Shown here: positions 34,687-47,194 of the stretch, piece by piece
Position numbering within the stretch: the stretch's first letter is position 1
How the letters are laid out: the number at the start of each line of letters is the position of its first letter
Assembly (NCBI RefSeq): GCF_040802235.1
Contig: NC_133158.1
Coordinates: 44,768,001 to 44,832,000 of the forward strand
DNA from: Manis javanica
Taxonomy: Eukaryota > Chordata > Mammalia > Pholidota > Manidae
Direction of reading: 5' to 3'
DNA length: 64,000 bases
Notes under the pieces: generated by a model
The model's database searches: none
What the model was told of the DNA's origin: nothing
What the model saw: the letters and a program-made list of their open reading frames with translations, nothing else
Position numbers and translations under genes: made by a program

Positions 34687-35658
34687 GGAGGATTAAAGAT
34701 GGTGGCGTGAGAGGTGAGAAACAGAGGCTTCCTCCTAAAACAGCATATAACACAAAAATATAATTAATACTACTAATCCTGAAAGAACAACAGGGAAGAG
34801 GGCTGCGCCAAACTTCATACACCTGGAGAAAAGAATAAACCTCATAGAACAGGGTAACATACCAAAGCCATGGCCTAGCGGGATCCAAGCCCTTCCCCCA
34901 CCCCAGCTCACCAGCTGGAGGAAGAGAAACTGAGCAGGGAGGGAGTGGAGGCCTGAGACTGCTGAATATCTAGCTCTGGAGATCTGCTCTGGGAGCACAA
35001 ACCTACATTTCATGGTGCTTTCATGGTACTCTCGTGATTAGGGGGTTGGAAAGCTAAGACAGGCAGAATTCCTGGAGAGACTGAGATTCCAGCTGCTTGT
35101 GGACAGCAGGGATCCATATCCGGTTGCTCTGGGACAAAAGAAAGGTGGGCAGAATGAGAGACTTCCTAACAGTGAGAGGGCTGCTAAAGGGGCAAGGATT
35201 GCACAGAGCTTACTGCTCAGGAGAAAGGACAGGTAGACAAAATTGTCCAGGTGCACTCTGCCCAGCAGTTTCGGAACTTTCTCAAGCTTCAGGCACTCCA
35301 GCTCCCTGGCTGGCTACACAGCTCGAAGGACCCCCTCCGTGATACGCAGCCTATTGCGCCTTTCTCCCGGCCAGCCCCACCTGGTTCACACACCAGCAAA
35401 CCCTACCCTGGCATTAGGCCAGCCAGAGAGAAGCCCCATCTACAGCAACTACAAATGCAAAGCATAGAGGCTTATACCTGTGTGCTCAGCCCACTGGTTC
35501 TGGCAGTGGAGGCAGGCAGAGCAGCCAGGAAGCAGGAAACAACTCTTTCCTCCCCCCAGGCACCAATACCACTCCCCTGTGACCCCCGACATTGCTTCAG
35601 GGGCTGAGCAGCTCCAGACAGTAGAGCTTCTGGGGGCTAGAGGGCACCATATACAAAT
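34687..35658 (+). promoter_or_regulatory. L1 5' UTR / internal promoter region
   Basis: This is the part of the full-length L1 before the ORF1 start at 35659. In L1 elements it carries an internal RNA polymerase II promoter and often an antisense promoter (established knowledge). The sequence is more GC-rich than its surroundings, especially 35240..35620. No specific factor site is claimed and any activity here is untested. Confidence 0.7.
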
Positions 35659-36504
35659 ATGAAACGCCAAAGAAACCTGGTTCAAAGTAAAATTATGAAT
35701 ACAACACCTGACAAAGAGTCAAATGAAATCAACCTCATGAATCTTCCTGAAAGGGATTTCAAAATAAAAATCATCAACATGCTCATGGAGGTACAGAAAA
35801 ATATTCAAGAACTCAGGAGTGAATTCTGGTAGGAGATCCAATCATTGAAGATCACAATGGAAGGTATTAAGAGAAGATTAGATACGTTAGAGGAGACGAT
35901 AAATGAAATAGAAATTAGAGAAGAATACAAAGAAGCTGAGGCACAGAGAGAAAAAAGGATCTCTAAGAATGAAAGAATATTAAGAGAACTGTGTGACCAA
36001 TCAAAATGGAACAATATTTGCATTATTGGGTACCAGAAGAAGAAGAGACAGAAAAAGGTATAAAAAGTGTCTTTGAGGAGGTAATTGCTGAAAACTTCCC
36101 ATCAGTGGAAGGAGATAGTCTCTGAGGCCATGGAGGTGGACAGATTTCCCAACACAAGGGACCCAAAGAAGACAACACCAAGACACATAGTAATTAAAAT
36201 GGCAAAGATCAAGGATAAGGACAGACTATTAAAAGCAGCCAGAGAGAGAAATAAGATCACATACAAAGGAAAGCCCATCAGGCTATCATCAGATTTCTTA
36301 GCAGAAACCTTACAGGCCATAAAGGCATGGTATGATGTATTTAATGCAATGAATCAGAAGGGCCTCAAACTGAGATTACTTTATCTGGCAAGATTATCAT
36401 TTAAATTTGAAGGAGAGATTAAACAATTTCCAGATAAGCAAAAGCTGAGAGAATTTACCTCCCAAAAACCATCTCTACAGTATATTTTGGAGGGACTGCT
36501 ATAG
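35659..36504 (+). pseudogene. L1 ORF1 remnant (RNA-binding chaperone)
   Basis: The start codon at 35659 opens a frame MKRQRNLVQSKIMNTTPDKE, typical of L1 ORF1p, which binds L1 RNA as a coiled-coil trimer. A TAG at 35830..35832 replaces a codon after 57 residues. The coiled-coil frame continues (ITMEGIKRRLDTLEETINEI), then breaks near 36060. The RRM and C-terminal part resume in another frame (36085..36504: MAKIKDKDRLLKAARERNKI region) and end with TAG at 36502..36504. It is non-functional. Confidence 0.93.
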
Positions 36505-36806
36505 ATGGAAGTGTTCCTAAGGTTGAACAGCTGTCACCAGAGGTAATGAAACCACAGTAAAGGAAGTAGAACAGTTAATTACTAAGCAAATGGAAAATTA
36601 AATCAACTATCTCCAAAGTCAATAAAGAGATAGAAAAGAGTACAGAATATGATACTTAATATATAAAGAATGAAGGAGGAAGAAAAAGGAGGAGAAAAAA
36701 AGAACCTTTAGATTGTATTTGTAACAGCATATTATGTGAGTTAAGTTAGACTCTTAGTAAGGAATTTAACCTGGAACCTTTGGTAACCATAAATCTAAAG
36801 CCTGCA

Positions 36807-39800
36807 ATGGCAATAAGTACACACCTATCGATAATCACCCTAAATGTAAATGGACTGAATGCTCATATGGGACTTTGAGAGTCTACACACATAAACAGAA
36901 TCACTGAATGGATAGAAAAACAAGACCCACCTATATGCTGCCTACAAGAGACACACTTCAAACCCAAAGACATATGCCAACTAAAAGTGAAGGGATGGAA
37001 AAATATATTTCATGCAACTAATAGGGAGAGAAAAGCAGGTGGTGCAATAATCGTATCAGACAAAATAGACTTCAAAACAAAAAAAGTCACAAGAGACAAA
37101 GAAGAAGTATCATTACATAATGATAAAGGGGTCAGTCCAACAAGAGGATACAACCATTATAAATATCTATGCACCCAACACAGGAGGACCTACATATGTG
37201 AAACAAATACTAAGAGAATTAAAAGGAGAAATAGAATGCAATACATTCATTCTAGGAGACTTCAACTCTCCACTCACTCCAAAGGACAGATCAACCAGAC
37301 AGAAAATAAGTAAGGAGACAGAGGCATTGAACAACACATTAGAACAGATGGACTTAACAGACATCTACAGAACTCTACACCCAAAAGCAGCAGGATATGT
37401 ATTCTTCTCAAGTGCACATGGAACATTTTCAAGAATAGATCATATGCTAGGCCACAAAAAGAGCCTCGGTAAATTCAAAAAGATTGAAATTGTACCTACG
37501 AGTTTCTCAGACCACAAAGGTATGAAACTAGTAATAAATTACGCAAAGAAAATGAAAAATCCCACAAACACATGGAGGCTTAACAACATGCTCCTAAATA
37601 ACCAATGGATTGATGACCAAAGAAAAACAGAGATCAAGCAATATATGGAGACAACTGACAACAATAATTCAACACCACAAAATCTGAGCGATGCAGCAAA
37701 GGTCATGCTAGAAGGAAAGTATATTGCAATAAGCCTACCTCAGTAAAGAAGAACAATCCCATATGAACACTCTAAACTCACAATTAATGAAACTAGAAAA
37801 ATAAGAACAAATGAGGCCCAAAGTCAGTAGAAGGAGGGACATGATTAAGATTAGAGCAGAAATAAATAAAATTGAAAAGACTAAAATAGTAGAAAGAATC
37901 AATGAAAGCAAGAACTGGTTCTTCGAGAAAATAAACAAAATAGATAAACCCCTAGCCAGGCTTATCAAGAAAAAAAGAGAGTCTACACACATAAACAGAA
38001 TCAGAAATGAGAAAGGAAAAATCACTATGGACACCACAGAAATACAAAGAATTATAAGAGAATACTATGAAAAATTATATGCCAACAAACTGGATAACCT
38101 AGAAGAAATGGACTACTTTCTAGAAAAACACAACCTTCCAAGGCTGACCCAGAAAGAAACAGAAAATCTGAATAGACCAATTGCCAGCAACAACATTGAA
38201 TTGGTAATCAAAAAACTACCTAAGAACAAAACCCATCCTCCTTAAAGTTTTCCAAAGAGTAAAAGAAAAGGGAATACTTCCAAACTCATTCTATGAGGCC
38301 AGCAAACTCTAACACCAAAACCAGGCAAAGACACCACAAAAAAATAAAATTACAGACCAATATCCCTGATGAACATAGATGCAAAAATACTCAACAAAAT
38401 ATTAGCAAACCAAATTCAAAAATACATCAAGAGGATCATACACCATGATCAAGTGGGATTCATCTGAGGGATGGAAGGATGGTACAACATTCGAAAATCC
38501 ATCAACATCATCCACCACATTAACAAAAAGAAGGACAAAAACCACATGATCATCTCCATAGATGCTGAAAAAGCATTCGACAAAATTCAACATCCATTCA
38601 TGATAAAAACTCTCAACAAAATGGGTATAGAGGGCAAGTACCTCAACATAATAAAGGCCATATATGACAAACCCACAGCCAACATCATACTTAACAGAGA
38701 GAAGATGAAAGCTTTTCCTTTAAGATCAGGATCAAGACAGGAATGCCCACTCTCCCCACTTCTATTCAACATAGTACTGGAGGTCCTAGCCACGGCCGTC
38801 AGACAACACAAAGAAATAAAAGGCATCCAGATTGGCAAACAAGAAGTTAAACTGTCCCTGTTTGCAGATGACATGATATTGCACATAAAAAACCCTAAAG
38901 ACTCCACTCCAAAACTACTAGAACTATTATCTGAATTCAGCAAAGTTGAAGGATACAAAATTAACACACAGATATCTGTGGCATTCCTATACACTAACAA
39001 TGAACTAGCAAAAAGAGAAATCAAGAAAACAATTCCATTCACACTTGCATCAAAAAGAATAAAATACCTAGGAATAAACCTAACCAAGGAAGTGAAAGAC
39101 CTATACTCTGAAAACTACAAGACACTCATGAGAGAAATTAAAGAAGACACCAAAAAATGGAAATACATCCTGTGCTCATGGATAGGAAGAATTAATATTG
39201 TCAAAATGGCCATTCTGCCTAAAGCAATCTACAGATTCAATGCAACTCCTATCAAAATACCAACAGCATCTTCAATGAACTAGAGCAAATACTTCTAAAA
39301 TTCATATGGAACCACAGAAGACTCCAAAGAGCCAAAGCAATCCTGAGAAGGAAGAATAAAGCTTGGGGGATTATGCTCTCCAACTTCAAGCTCTACTGCA
39401 AAGACACAGTAATCAAGACAATTTGGTACTGGCACAAGAACAGACCCAAAGACTAGTGGAACAGACTAGAGAGCCCTGATATAAACCCAACCATATATGG
39501 TCAATTAATATACAATAAAGGAGCCATGGACATACAATGGGGAAATGACAGCCTCTTCAACAACTGGTGTTGGCAAAACTGGATTATTGTTTAACCCCAT
39601 ACACAAAATTAACTCTAAATGGATCAAAGACCTGAATGTAAGTCATGAAACCATAAAACTCTTAGAAAAAAACATAGGCAAACATCTCCTGAATATAAGC
39701 ATGAGAAACTTCTTCCTGAACGAGTCTCCTTGAGCAAGGGAAACAAAAGCAAAAATGAACACTTGGGAGTACATTAAACTAAAAAATTTCTGTACAGCAA

Positions 39801-40531
39801 AGGGGCACCATCAACAGAACAAAAAGGCAGCCTACAGTATGGGAGAATATATTCATAAATAACATTTCTGACAAGGGGTTAACATCCAAAACATATAAAG
39901 AACTCACACGCCTCAACACCCAAAAAGCAAGTAACCCAATTGAAAAATGGGCAGAGGATATGAAGAGACAATTCTCCAAAGAAGAAATTCAGATGACCAA
40001 CAGATGCATGAAAAGATGCTCCACATCACTAATCATTAGGGAAATGAAAATTAAAACCACAGTGAGACATCACCTCACACCAGTAAGGATGACCAGCAAT
40101 GAAAAGACTAAGAACAACAAATTCTGGAGAGGATGTGGAGAAAGAGGAACCCTCCTACACTGCTGGTGGGAATGTAAGCTAGTTCAACCATTGTGGAAAG
40201 CAATATGAAGGTTCCTCAAAAAACTAAAAATAGAAATACCATTTGACCCAGGAATCCCACTCTTTGGAATTTACTCAAAGAATATAACTTCTCAAACTCA
40301 AAAAGACTTATGTACCCCTATGTTTATTGCAGCACTATTTACAATAGCCAATATATGGAAGCAACCTAAGTGTCCATCAGTAGATGAATGGATAAAGAAG
40401 ATGTGGTGCATATACACAATGGAATACTATTCAGCCATAAGAAAGAAACAAATCCTACATTTGCAACAACATGGATGGAGCTAGAGGGTATTATGCTCAG
40501 TGAAATAAGCCAGGCAGAGAAAGACAAGTAA
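36807..40531 (+). pseudogene. L1 ORF2 remnant (endonuclease-reverse transcriptase)
   Basis: The start at 36807 gives MAISTHLSIITLNVNGLNAH, the endonuclease N-terminus. Other endonuclease motifs are LQETH (near 36940), GDFN (near 37255), SRIDH (near 37430) and SDHKGM (near 37510). The reverse transcriptase core, including FADD near 38866, is in the open block 38471..39283. The frame is broken by a TGA after HMGL, a shift near 37115, a stop at 37744, a deletion near 38235 that removes an early RT segment (SPGPDG-type motif missing), and later shifts. The C-terminal cysteine-rich region near 40150 ([18 protein letters not shown]) is still readable. No active enzyme is possible. Confidence 0.95.
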
Positions 40532-40933
40532 CATGATTTCCCTCATTTGTAGAGTATAACAACGAAGTAAAATTGAAGGAATAAAATAGCAGCAGACTCA
40601 CAGCCTCCAAGGGACTAGTGGTTACCAAAAGGGAGGTGTGGGTCCAGAGGGAGGGAGAAGGGGATTGAGGGGTATTATGTTTAGTACACATGGTGTAAGG
40701 GTTATGGGGAAAACATGTAGCACAGAAAAGGCAAACAGTGAATCTGTGGCATCTTACTACACTGATGGACAGTGACTGCATTGGGGTATGGGTGGGGACT
40801 TGATAATATGGGCAAATGTAGTAACCACATTGTTTTATCATGTGAAACCTTCATAAGAGTGTATATCAATAATACCTTAATAAAAAATTAAAATTAAATA
40901 AATAAAGTCAGGGATGAAAAAAGAAAAGAAAAA
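40532..40933 (+). mobile_element. L1 3' UTR and A-rich tail
   Basis: The segment holds the G-rich tract (GGGAGGTGTGGGTCCAGAGG region), the conserved end ATCAATAATACCTTAATAAA, and a mixed A-rich tail with interspersed T and G. The same end type recurs in the other young L1 pieces of this window, which supports one dominant L1 lineage in this genome. Confidence 0.9.
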
Positions 40934-40951
40934 GAAAATGCATGTCCTGGG

Positions 40952-41639
40952 ACTAGGGTTATTTTGCCCCATTAAATTATCCCCACGTGGAGCCAGCAAA
41001 GCCATCCTCTCAGCGAAAAATCCCGTGAGGTGCTAGTTGCCGCCCTGGCCAGTCAGTTCCTGGGAGTGACAGCTAAGCTGCAGAGGAATTCTGGATACAT
41101 CCTTCAGAGTCAGTGAGTTGGCATGGACCCCAGGACAACCAGGCTGGAAAAGGCAGATGAGAATTTTTAGCTTTTCCTCTCTGCAAGCTAAGGCTTTGGA
41201 TCTGAAGCCACTGATCACTGTCTAGATTTCTGCAGGCTGACAGCAGTTCAGTTCCCTCTAGAAAAAGGGTGGGCACTGGTGGCCACAGTGAGCTGCCCAA
41301 GAACTTTAGAATAAAGGGAATGGAATTGTCCTCTGATGGTTCTGCTCAGAAAGCAGCACTTAATGGGGCACAACTGAGAAGTTCGAGTCACCTTACTCAG
41401 GATTTTGACCATGGCATCGAGCCTGCAGACAGAATATGTGGACCAGCAGAGGCCAGGGAAGGGGGCATTTTGAGGGCAAGGTGTACGCTGCCTACTGCCT
41501 GGCCAGGCTCTGTCCAGGGCACAGCCATGGTCAAGGACAGAAAGGAAGAGGGCCTACTGGGGAGGCTGGTCCTGGCTTTGGAGTGGGATGCAAGCAGATC
41601 TCACACGCAGCGTGGCCTTTTCCAGGCTGTGTGGCCTCA
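40952..41639. other. Unassigned sequence right of the full-length L1
   Basis: Begins at the second copy of the L1 target duplication. The 138-codon plus frame at 41269..41685 has no domain and runs into a MIR. Confidence 0.4.
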
Positions 41640-41785
41640 CACGAGCACTGACACCCTCTGCCTCACTTTCTTATCTGTAAAGTGAGGATGGCGTGCACTT
41701 TATGGGGTTACTGTAGGCATTAGGTACAGCCCTTAACACTGAGTCCGAACATGGCCAGGCACCGATGAATGTAAGCTGAGAAAAA
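41640..41785 (+). mobile_element. MIR SINE, 3' part
   Basis: CTCTGCCTCACTTTCTTATC TGTAAAGTGAGGATGG, then GTTACTGTAGGCATTAGGTA. This is the MIR core and 3' end. Confidence 0.7.
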
Positions 41786-41849
41786 TACTATGAAACACGA
41801 AATGAGACGCCTCATTTTAATCCTGAACTGAGAGTTTGATTCATGAGTG

Positions 41850-42000
41850 GGTGGGAAAAGGCCTCACGCTCCTGTGCTGACAAACCCTTCCTGACCGTGT
41901 TCCCCCCACTTATTCCCTCACCTCCACGCTGCACTCCAAGCTACTCACCCACCTGGCTGAGCCTCTTCCCAGCCTGAATCCACCGCCCTTGAGAGCATTA
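41850..42000 (-). mobile_element. L2 LINE fragment, antisense
   Basis: GACAAACCCTTCCTGACCGT and CCCACTTATTCCCTCACCTC fit reverse L2. The 3'-most L2 sequence is missing. Confidence 0.45.
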
Positions 42001-42059
42001 CATATACAGCGTATATACACACATTATGTATATGCATACATTACTAAGGACAGGTGTTT

Positions 42060-42310
42060 TGCCCTTTATTATACCCCTCTGTCATTTTTCCTTGACTTAC
42101 TGCATTGGGGAGGGCATTTAGAACAATACTGAACAGCAATGATAATAGGCATCCTGGTTTCTCATCTTAAAGATAATGTCTTCAATATTTTCCCATTAGG
42201 TATGATGTTTGCTAGGGTCTAGGATAGCTGCCCTTTATCAGGTTAATTTCTTAGTTTACTAAAATACCTTTTTTTTAAAAACTATGAATAGGTGTTCAGT
42301 TTTATTGAAA
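42060..42310 (-). mobile_element. L1 fragment, antisense
   Basis: Reverse-complement L1 ORF2 text: AACAGCAATGATAATAGGCA, AAGATAATGTCTTCAATATT, GGTATGATGTTTGCTAGGGT, CTGCCCTTTATCAGGTTAAT. The 3' limit is at an A/T-rich tract. Confidence 0.7.
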
Positions 42311-45231
42311 AAAAAATTTTGTACCTATTAAGGTAAACAAATAGATTTGTTTCTTTAATATGTAAATATAGTAAATTATTTACATTGTTTTTTGGCATTA
42401 AATCATTATTTTGTTTCAGGGGAAAACTCAACTTAGTTGCAGTGTTAACTTTTTATATGTTGCTAGATCTGTTAATATTTTCTTTAGGATTCTTAATCTA
42501 TGTGCATGAAAGAGATGGGATGGGATCATATTGTCCTTTTCTAATCTTGGTGTGCAGAGTAGGTAGGCTGGCCTTGTTTCAGTGGGGGGAATGTCCATTG
42601 TTTTCCTATCTCTGTGTGCCATTTATCAAGTTATTGAATAATCTCCAGATATCTAGAAAACAACCCAGCCTACTGATATGTTTAAAGATTTCACAACTCA
42701 TTTTTTTCCACTTTAAAGTCCTTCCAACACAGAGTAAGACAAGCCAAATATCTCAGACAACCATGAAAGGAATGCTTTGTGAGGATCGTGAGTTATTTCC
42801 AAATATTTAGAAATGTTGTATTAGGACTAAATGGATCGAAACAGGGAAGGACAACCAGCCCGTGGGCTCCTCAGTGTTCCGTGTGTTCTTCTGTGAGGTG
42901 CTGGAACCACGTACAGGCTGAAGGAAGATCCTGCATCTTTATCAAAAGTGTTAGTAGCCAAGCAGCTGTTGGCTGAGTTTAGACTCCTCTGTAATACAAG
43001 GGCGTGAAATTCAAACAATCACTGGTTGTAAGGGCTTGTAAGAAGATATAACATTTGGAGCAAAATAATCTTGGGTGAAAGCACTGCAAATGATACACTA
43101 ACTGTCCAATCGGTGTGGAGGGTTTTTGTTTTTCCTCTGCGTGGTTGGCAAACAGGCAGCTCCTCTTTTGATTTCAACAGTACTTAAGTCGCACACGTTG
43201 CCAGGGGCTCTGGAGCAGCCATGGGTGTCATGAAGCTTGTGTTTTGTCGCCACCTCATGGTCACTCCCTATTATTACAACTCACTGGGGTCATGAGCTCA
43301 CCATGCTTGTGGAGGTTTAATAGACTTTGTTTTCGAAAGAAAACATCTTTAAATATTCCTCAAGGAACTTTGCAGGCAATACATTTCATTCTCTTTCTAT
43401 ACCTATCACATTTAATCTAGGAAACTAAGAACTCAGTGACAACCACACGCTGTCCTGAGTGTGTATCTTGGATCCTTGTACCAAATGAAGATTTCAACCC
43501 AAGGTGGGAGAAAACCCCAGGGGAAAAGAGGCAGAGTGGAGAAGGGAGTATTTACTGTTCAGTCGTTTGGAAAAAAATGAACTTGGATTGTTGTAATGTT
43601 ACTTTTCTAACTAAAAAAAAAAAAAAAAGAATGTTATTTTGAATATTTCAGCATCCTATAAACTAATAAATAAAACTGAACTATTAGCTTTGGATCATTA
43701 TATAATTATTCCATTTCTCTGGGGGGTTTTTTCCCAGACCATTTTGCTTACTCACTTGGGTTGTTCTTTTTTGCATATTCATGATGCTGTTTAGTTTTTT
43801 TGGCACTTCCTGTATTGATAAAGCATGTGGGTTTTTTAAACTATATTTTGATATCACACAGTCCATATATGGGTGTCTTCTCCACTGTGCCACTGGACCC
43901 ACTAACCATTGATGCTAAAGCAAATGCCACAGGACTGGTACTATTGACATGGTATTGCTGAACCAAGTGACGTCAGCATTTCAGTAATTAGTAACTGACA
44001 GGAAATGTGAGTATATAAAAATATTCCCTTAGAATGCTAATTTTCTGACTATAGAAACACAATATCAAAAGATGAATTTAATTTAAATAAGTAGTCTGGT
44101 TTGTTATCTTTGCTTATTATTAGCACAATACCTGTTTTCAGTTAAAAATATGAGAAGTGCAGGAAAATTGGCCCCTAGCTAAATACACCTATCTCCATCC
44201 CACCTTACCACAAAAGAGGTAAAAGTCAGCCTATGCAACAGCAAAAATTTTGAGGCCCATTTGTGCCTGGAATTACTATGAAATTATGCAGTTTGTGGAT
44301 AAGGCATCATTCACTGCAATGAAGGACAAAATAGAAATTAGTTTTTAATTGTATGAATTTCCATTTCACTGTAGCCTCTCATCTCATTTTTGCAAAGGGA
44401 GAAATGCTTTTAAAGTAGTCTACTTCAATGATTCGAAAGAAAATAATCTTAATTCTCTTCAAAATGCCTATTTGTTACCAAGATAAGACGAAAAGAGCAG
44501 TTTTCCACTGTCGCTGCGATGCACACACTTGCCTCCCACCACCATAGAGTACAACCCCCAGTGACACAAAAGGGCTGAGCTGCAAAATCAATAGGAGACT
44601 CAAGAGGAGGAAAAAAGTTTATGGCCACTCCAAGCTCAATTGCCGTAATTGTCCTTCAACAGGAAAACAGCTAGGACACAGGCTCTCTGAGAGCACAGAA
44701 GCAATATTTGCTGCAAGAGAAATACAAGGAATCACACATATGCAGAGAGGGGAGGGATAGCTACAAAATCTTCCAAGAAAGAAAACAAATCTATCACACA
44801 CTGAGATGGGGCAGATGAGCAGAGAAATGCTTCAAACTTACCTGGTGCACAAGTCTTCAGGTCTGAAGCAGCTCTTGGTAAGCAGACACTCTGGCATCAG
44901 GAGGCAAAATGACAGTATGAGGCTCTGCACATAGCAGCCATGGCTGCAAACCAATCAATGGCAGGAAGCAGCAGGCTCTCCGTTCGGTACAAAAACATGC
45001 AAAAGGCACTGGGTTGCAAATTTATTTGCCCTTACCATCATCTCTACACGTGTGGATGATAGGGTTATATTTAAATATGGTGTCAAAGATAATATGCACA
45101 AAATATGATGTAACAAGGACAATCAGTGTCATTTGAAAACATGGACCTAACAGTCAGTCCAACAAGAGACATCCATCTCAATACAGACAGAAAAGCTCTG
45201 CTGAGGATTCAGACTTGGCAACAGACAGATT
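42311..45231. other. Unassigned sequence
   Basis: Includes an A17-18 run near 43612 and a perfect CRE-like palindrome TGACGTCA at 43968..43975. No gene or named repeat recognised; the 141-codon frame at 42385..42810 starts in an L1-like area. Confidence 0.4.
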
Positions 45232-45718
45232 TGTTGCAGGTGGAGTTCGTTCTCCTTCGGTTCTTGTCCCCGCAGAAACAAAGAATTGAAATGCAGAGAC
45301 ACGATGGCAAAGCAGAGTGAAAGTTTTATTTAAATGTACTCCAAGGGAGGAGTGGGCCAGACGCAAGGTAGACAAAGGCCCCTGATCCCTTAGGCTGGAG
45401 GCCTACATATTGCATTCTTCCTGGGAGGCACCTCTTTGATTGACAAGGTGGGGTCATTTGACTGATGGGCCCATCTGCATAGCCTCCCTCTAGGTCGGCA
45501 CATCCTTTCCCATCACAAGGTGTGGTGTGAGCACCCACCCACAATGGGATCAGGCTGGGTCCAGTGTGGCCTGGCCTCAGTAGGCAAAGAAGTTCTCTCC
45601 CTGAAAAGCCTCTGTTGTCTTCATGAGGGAACCCCTAGCTGGGCAGAGTTTGGGCAGTTTTTTTCTTGACCCTTATCTTCCCCTTCCCCGGCTGCCCAGG
45701 CTGTCTTTCTACCTAACA
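45232..45718 (-). mobile_element. Solo LTR of a class I endogenous retrovirus
   Basis: On the minus strand the element begins TGTTAGGTAG and ends CCACCTGCAACA, with proper TG...CA ends and a length of 487 bp. AATAAA with AAATAAAACTTTCACTCTGC marks the R region near 45320..45335. The flanks carry a 4-bp duplication, GATT, at 45228..45231 and 45719..45722, the duplication size usual for gammaretrovirus-like ERVs. No internal gag-pol-env sequence is next to it, so it is a solo LTR left by recombination. Confidence 0.85.
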
Positions 45719-47194
45719 GATTGAGTTCAGGCATGTACAAGTAGAAACCAATGGTAAGTAAAGTGATGCTCCCTGGGACAAGATATTTGCTATTCATCTT
45801 TTTCTAGAAAGCTCTTCATTTTCAAAGCTAATTCTGAGACGTAGCTTACTCAAGGAGCATAAAAAGAAATGCATTTGTTATACCACAAAGAGAATATCTA
45901 TATTTTGATTTTTTTTTTCAGGATATTAGTAAGAAGGTCTATTCATGCACAGTGGAAAAAAAATTAAGCAAAGACCAAACATGTCAGTCTCACGAAGGTG
46001 TATGGTGTATTGTTTTCCCATTTAATTTTATGTTGCTATGATTAAGTAGACATATCCATGTACATCTAACCATGTCAGATAGCACAATTCCTCGGTGAAC
46101 CCCAGATGTACTAAGGAGGTGTTGCTAACTTCAGGCCAAAAGCATTTTGTTGAGTCTAGTATGTGGGGAGACGGTTGAAATGTTGCTTCACGGCTTGGGT
46201 TTTCTAAAAGAAAGGGAAAATATCAGGGAAAAACTGTTAAAGAGAGACAGAGAATGTTTACCATTATCTTCATTATTTATGATGCAATAAAGGGAAGTAT
46301 TGCCTTTTAGTCTATAAACCACTACTCATCATTTGCTCCCAAGTACAAGGAAACTAAATTTTTTCATGTAAAACTAGACCAGGTTTATATCCATTCTCTG
46401 TACTAATATCTATCAAACAGTAAGCAAGTCAACAGCTCCAATTACAGTGTCCACACCAAGTTTTCATGGAAAAGGGAGTGTCCAAATTTTCCCATGACTA
46501 GATAGAGGACAGGGTTAAGTAGCAATCTTCTGGGATGTGGAGTTCAGGCTCAGACTACATGTTAGTTCTCCTGGGGCATCAATTCAGTGTTAATTTCAAC
46601 TACAGGACAGGAGAATTCTTTCGAAGTTTCCATTCATTGCCATGTGCTCCCGAAAACCAACTTTTCATATAAAAATGCCTGGAATACCCAGGAGCTCTGA
46701 GCTGAGCTGGTCTTTGGAAGCTGAAAGGCTTGCCTGTCAAATGAATGACTGTATGGGCATGGTGTGCTGTAAAGCAGGATCATGAATCTCCCCAGGTGGG
46801 ATTTGAGGAGCTGATTCACCATCAGGCATTTTGACCTCACAACAGAATAAGGTGGACTAGATTCCAAACTAGAAGCCATCAGAGAAACAGGCACAATGTG
46901 CTGGCCACAGCTGTTCTGTTGTTTGTGGTGGGCAGGGACAGAGGCAGGAGGAGAGGAGGTTGGTATCAGCCTATAAAGCCATCTGGCTACATGAAGGATT
47001 TTCTCAGCTGTGCCATTTCACACTCAACTTTTTTGAATTACTATATTAGATTTGCATAATTTTTAACTTTAAAAGCAGAGTGAATAGAAATGGATTTAAA
47101 TAGCAGTTATGAGTCTTCTTTGTTTGTATTTTTTTATATAAGGATAAATATCACATTTCTCTTTCCCAACATTCTTCAGATAGGATTTCTAAAA
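45719..47194. other. Unassigned sequence
   Basis: Unique-looking, AT-moderate sequence with no exon or repeat I can name. Confidence 0.4.

Larger units (their letters stand above)
34687..40933 (+). mobile_element. Full-length L1 LINE, inactivated
   Basis: The element is about 6.25 kb and starts with the typical L1 5' end GGAGGATTAAAGATGGTGGC. It has a roughly 970-bp 5' UTR, remnants of ORF1 and ORF2, a 3' UTR with a G-rich tract, and an A-rich tail. It is flanked by a perfect 18-bp duplication, GAAAATGCATGTCCTGGG, at 34669..34686 and 40934..40951. Insertion was therefore by target-primed reverse transcription of a complete copy. Both ORFs carry stops, frameshifts and a deletion, so it cannot move today. 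Confidence 0.97.
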
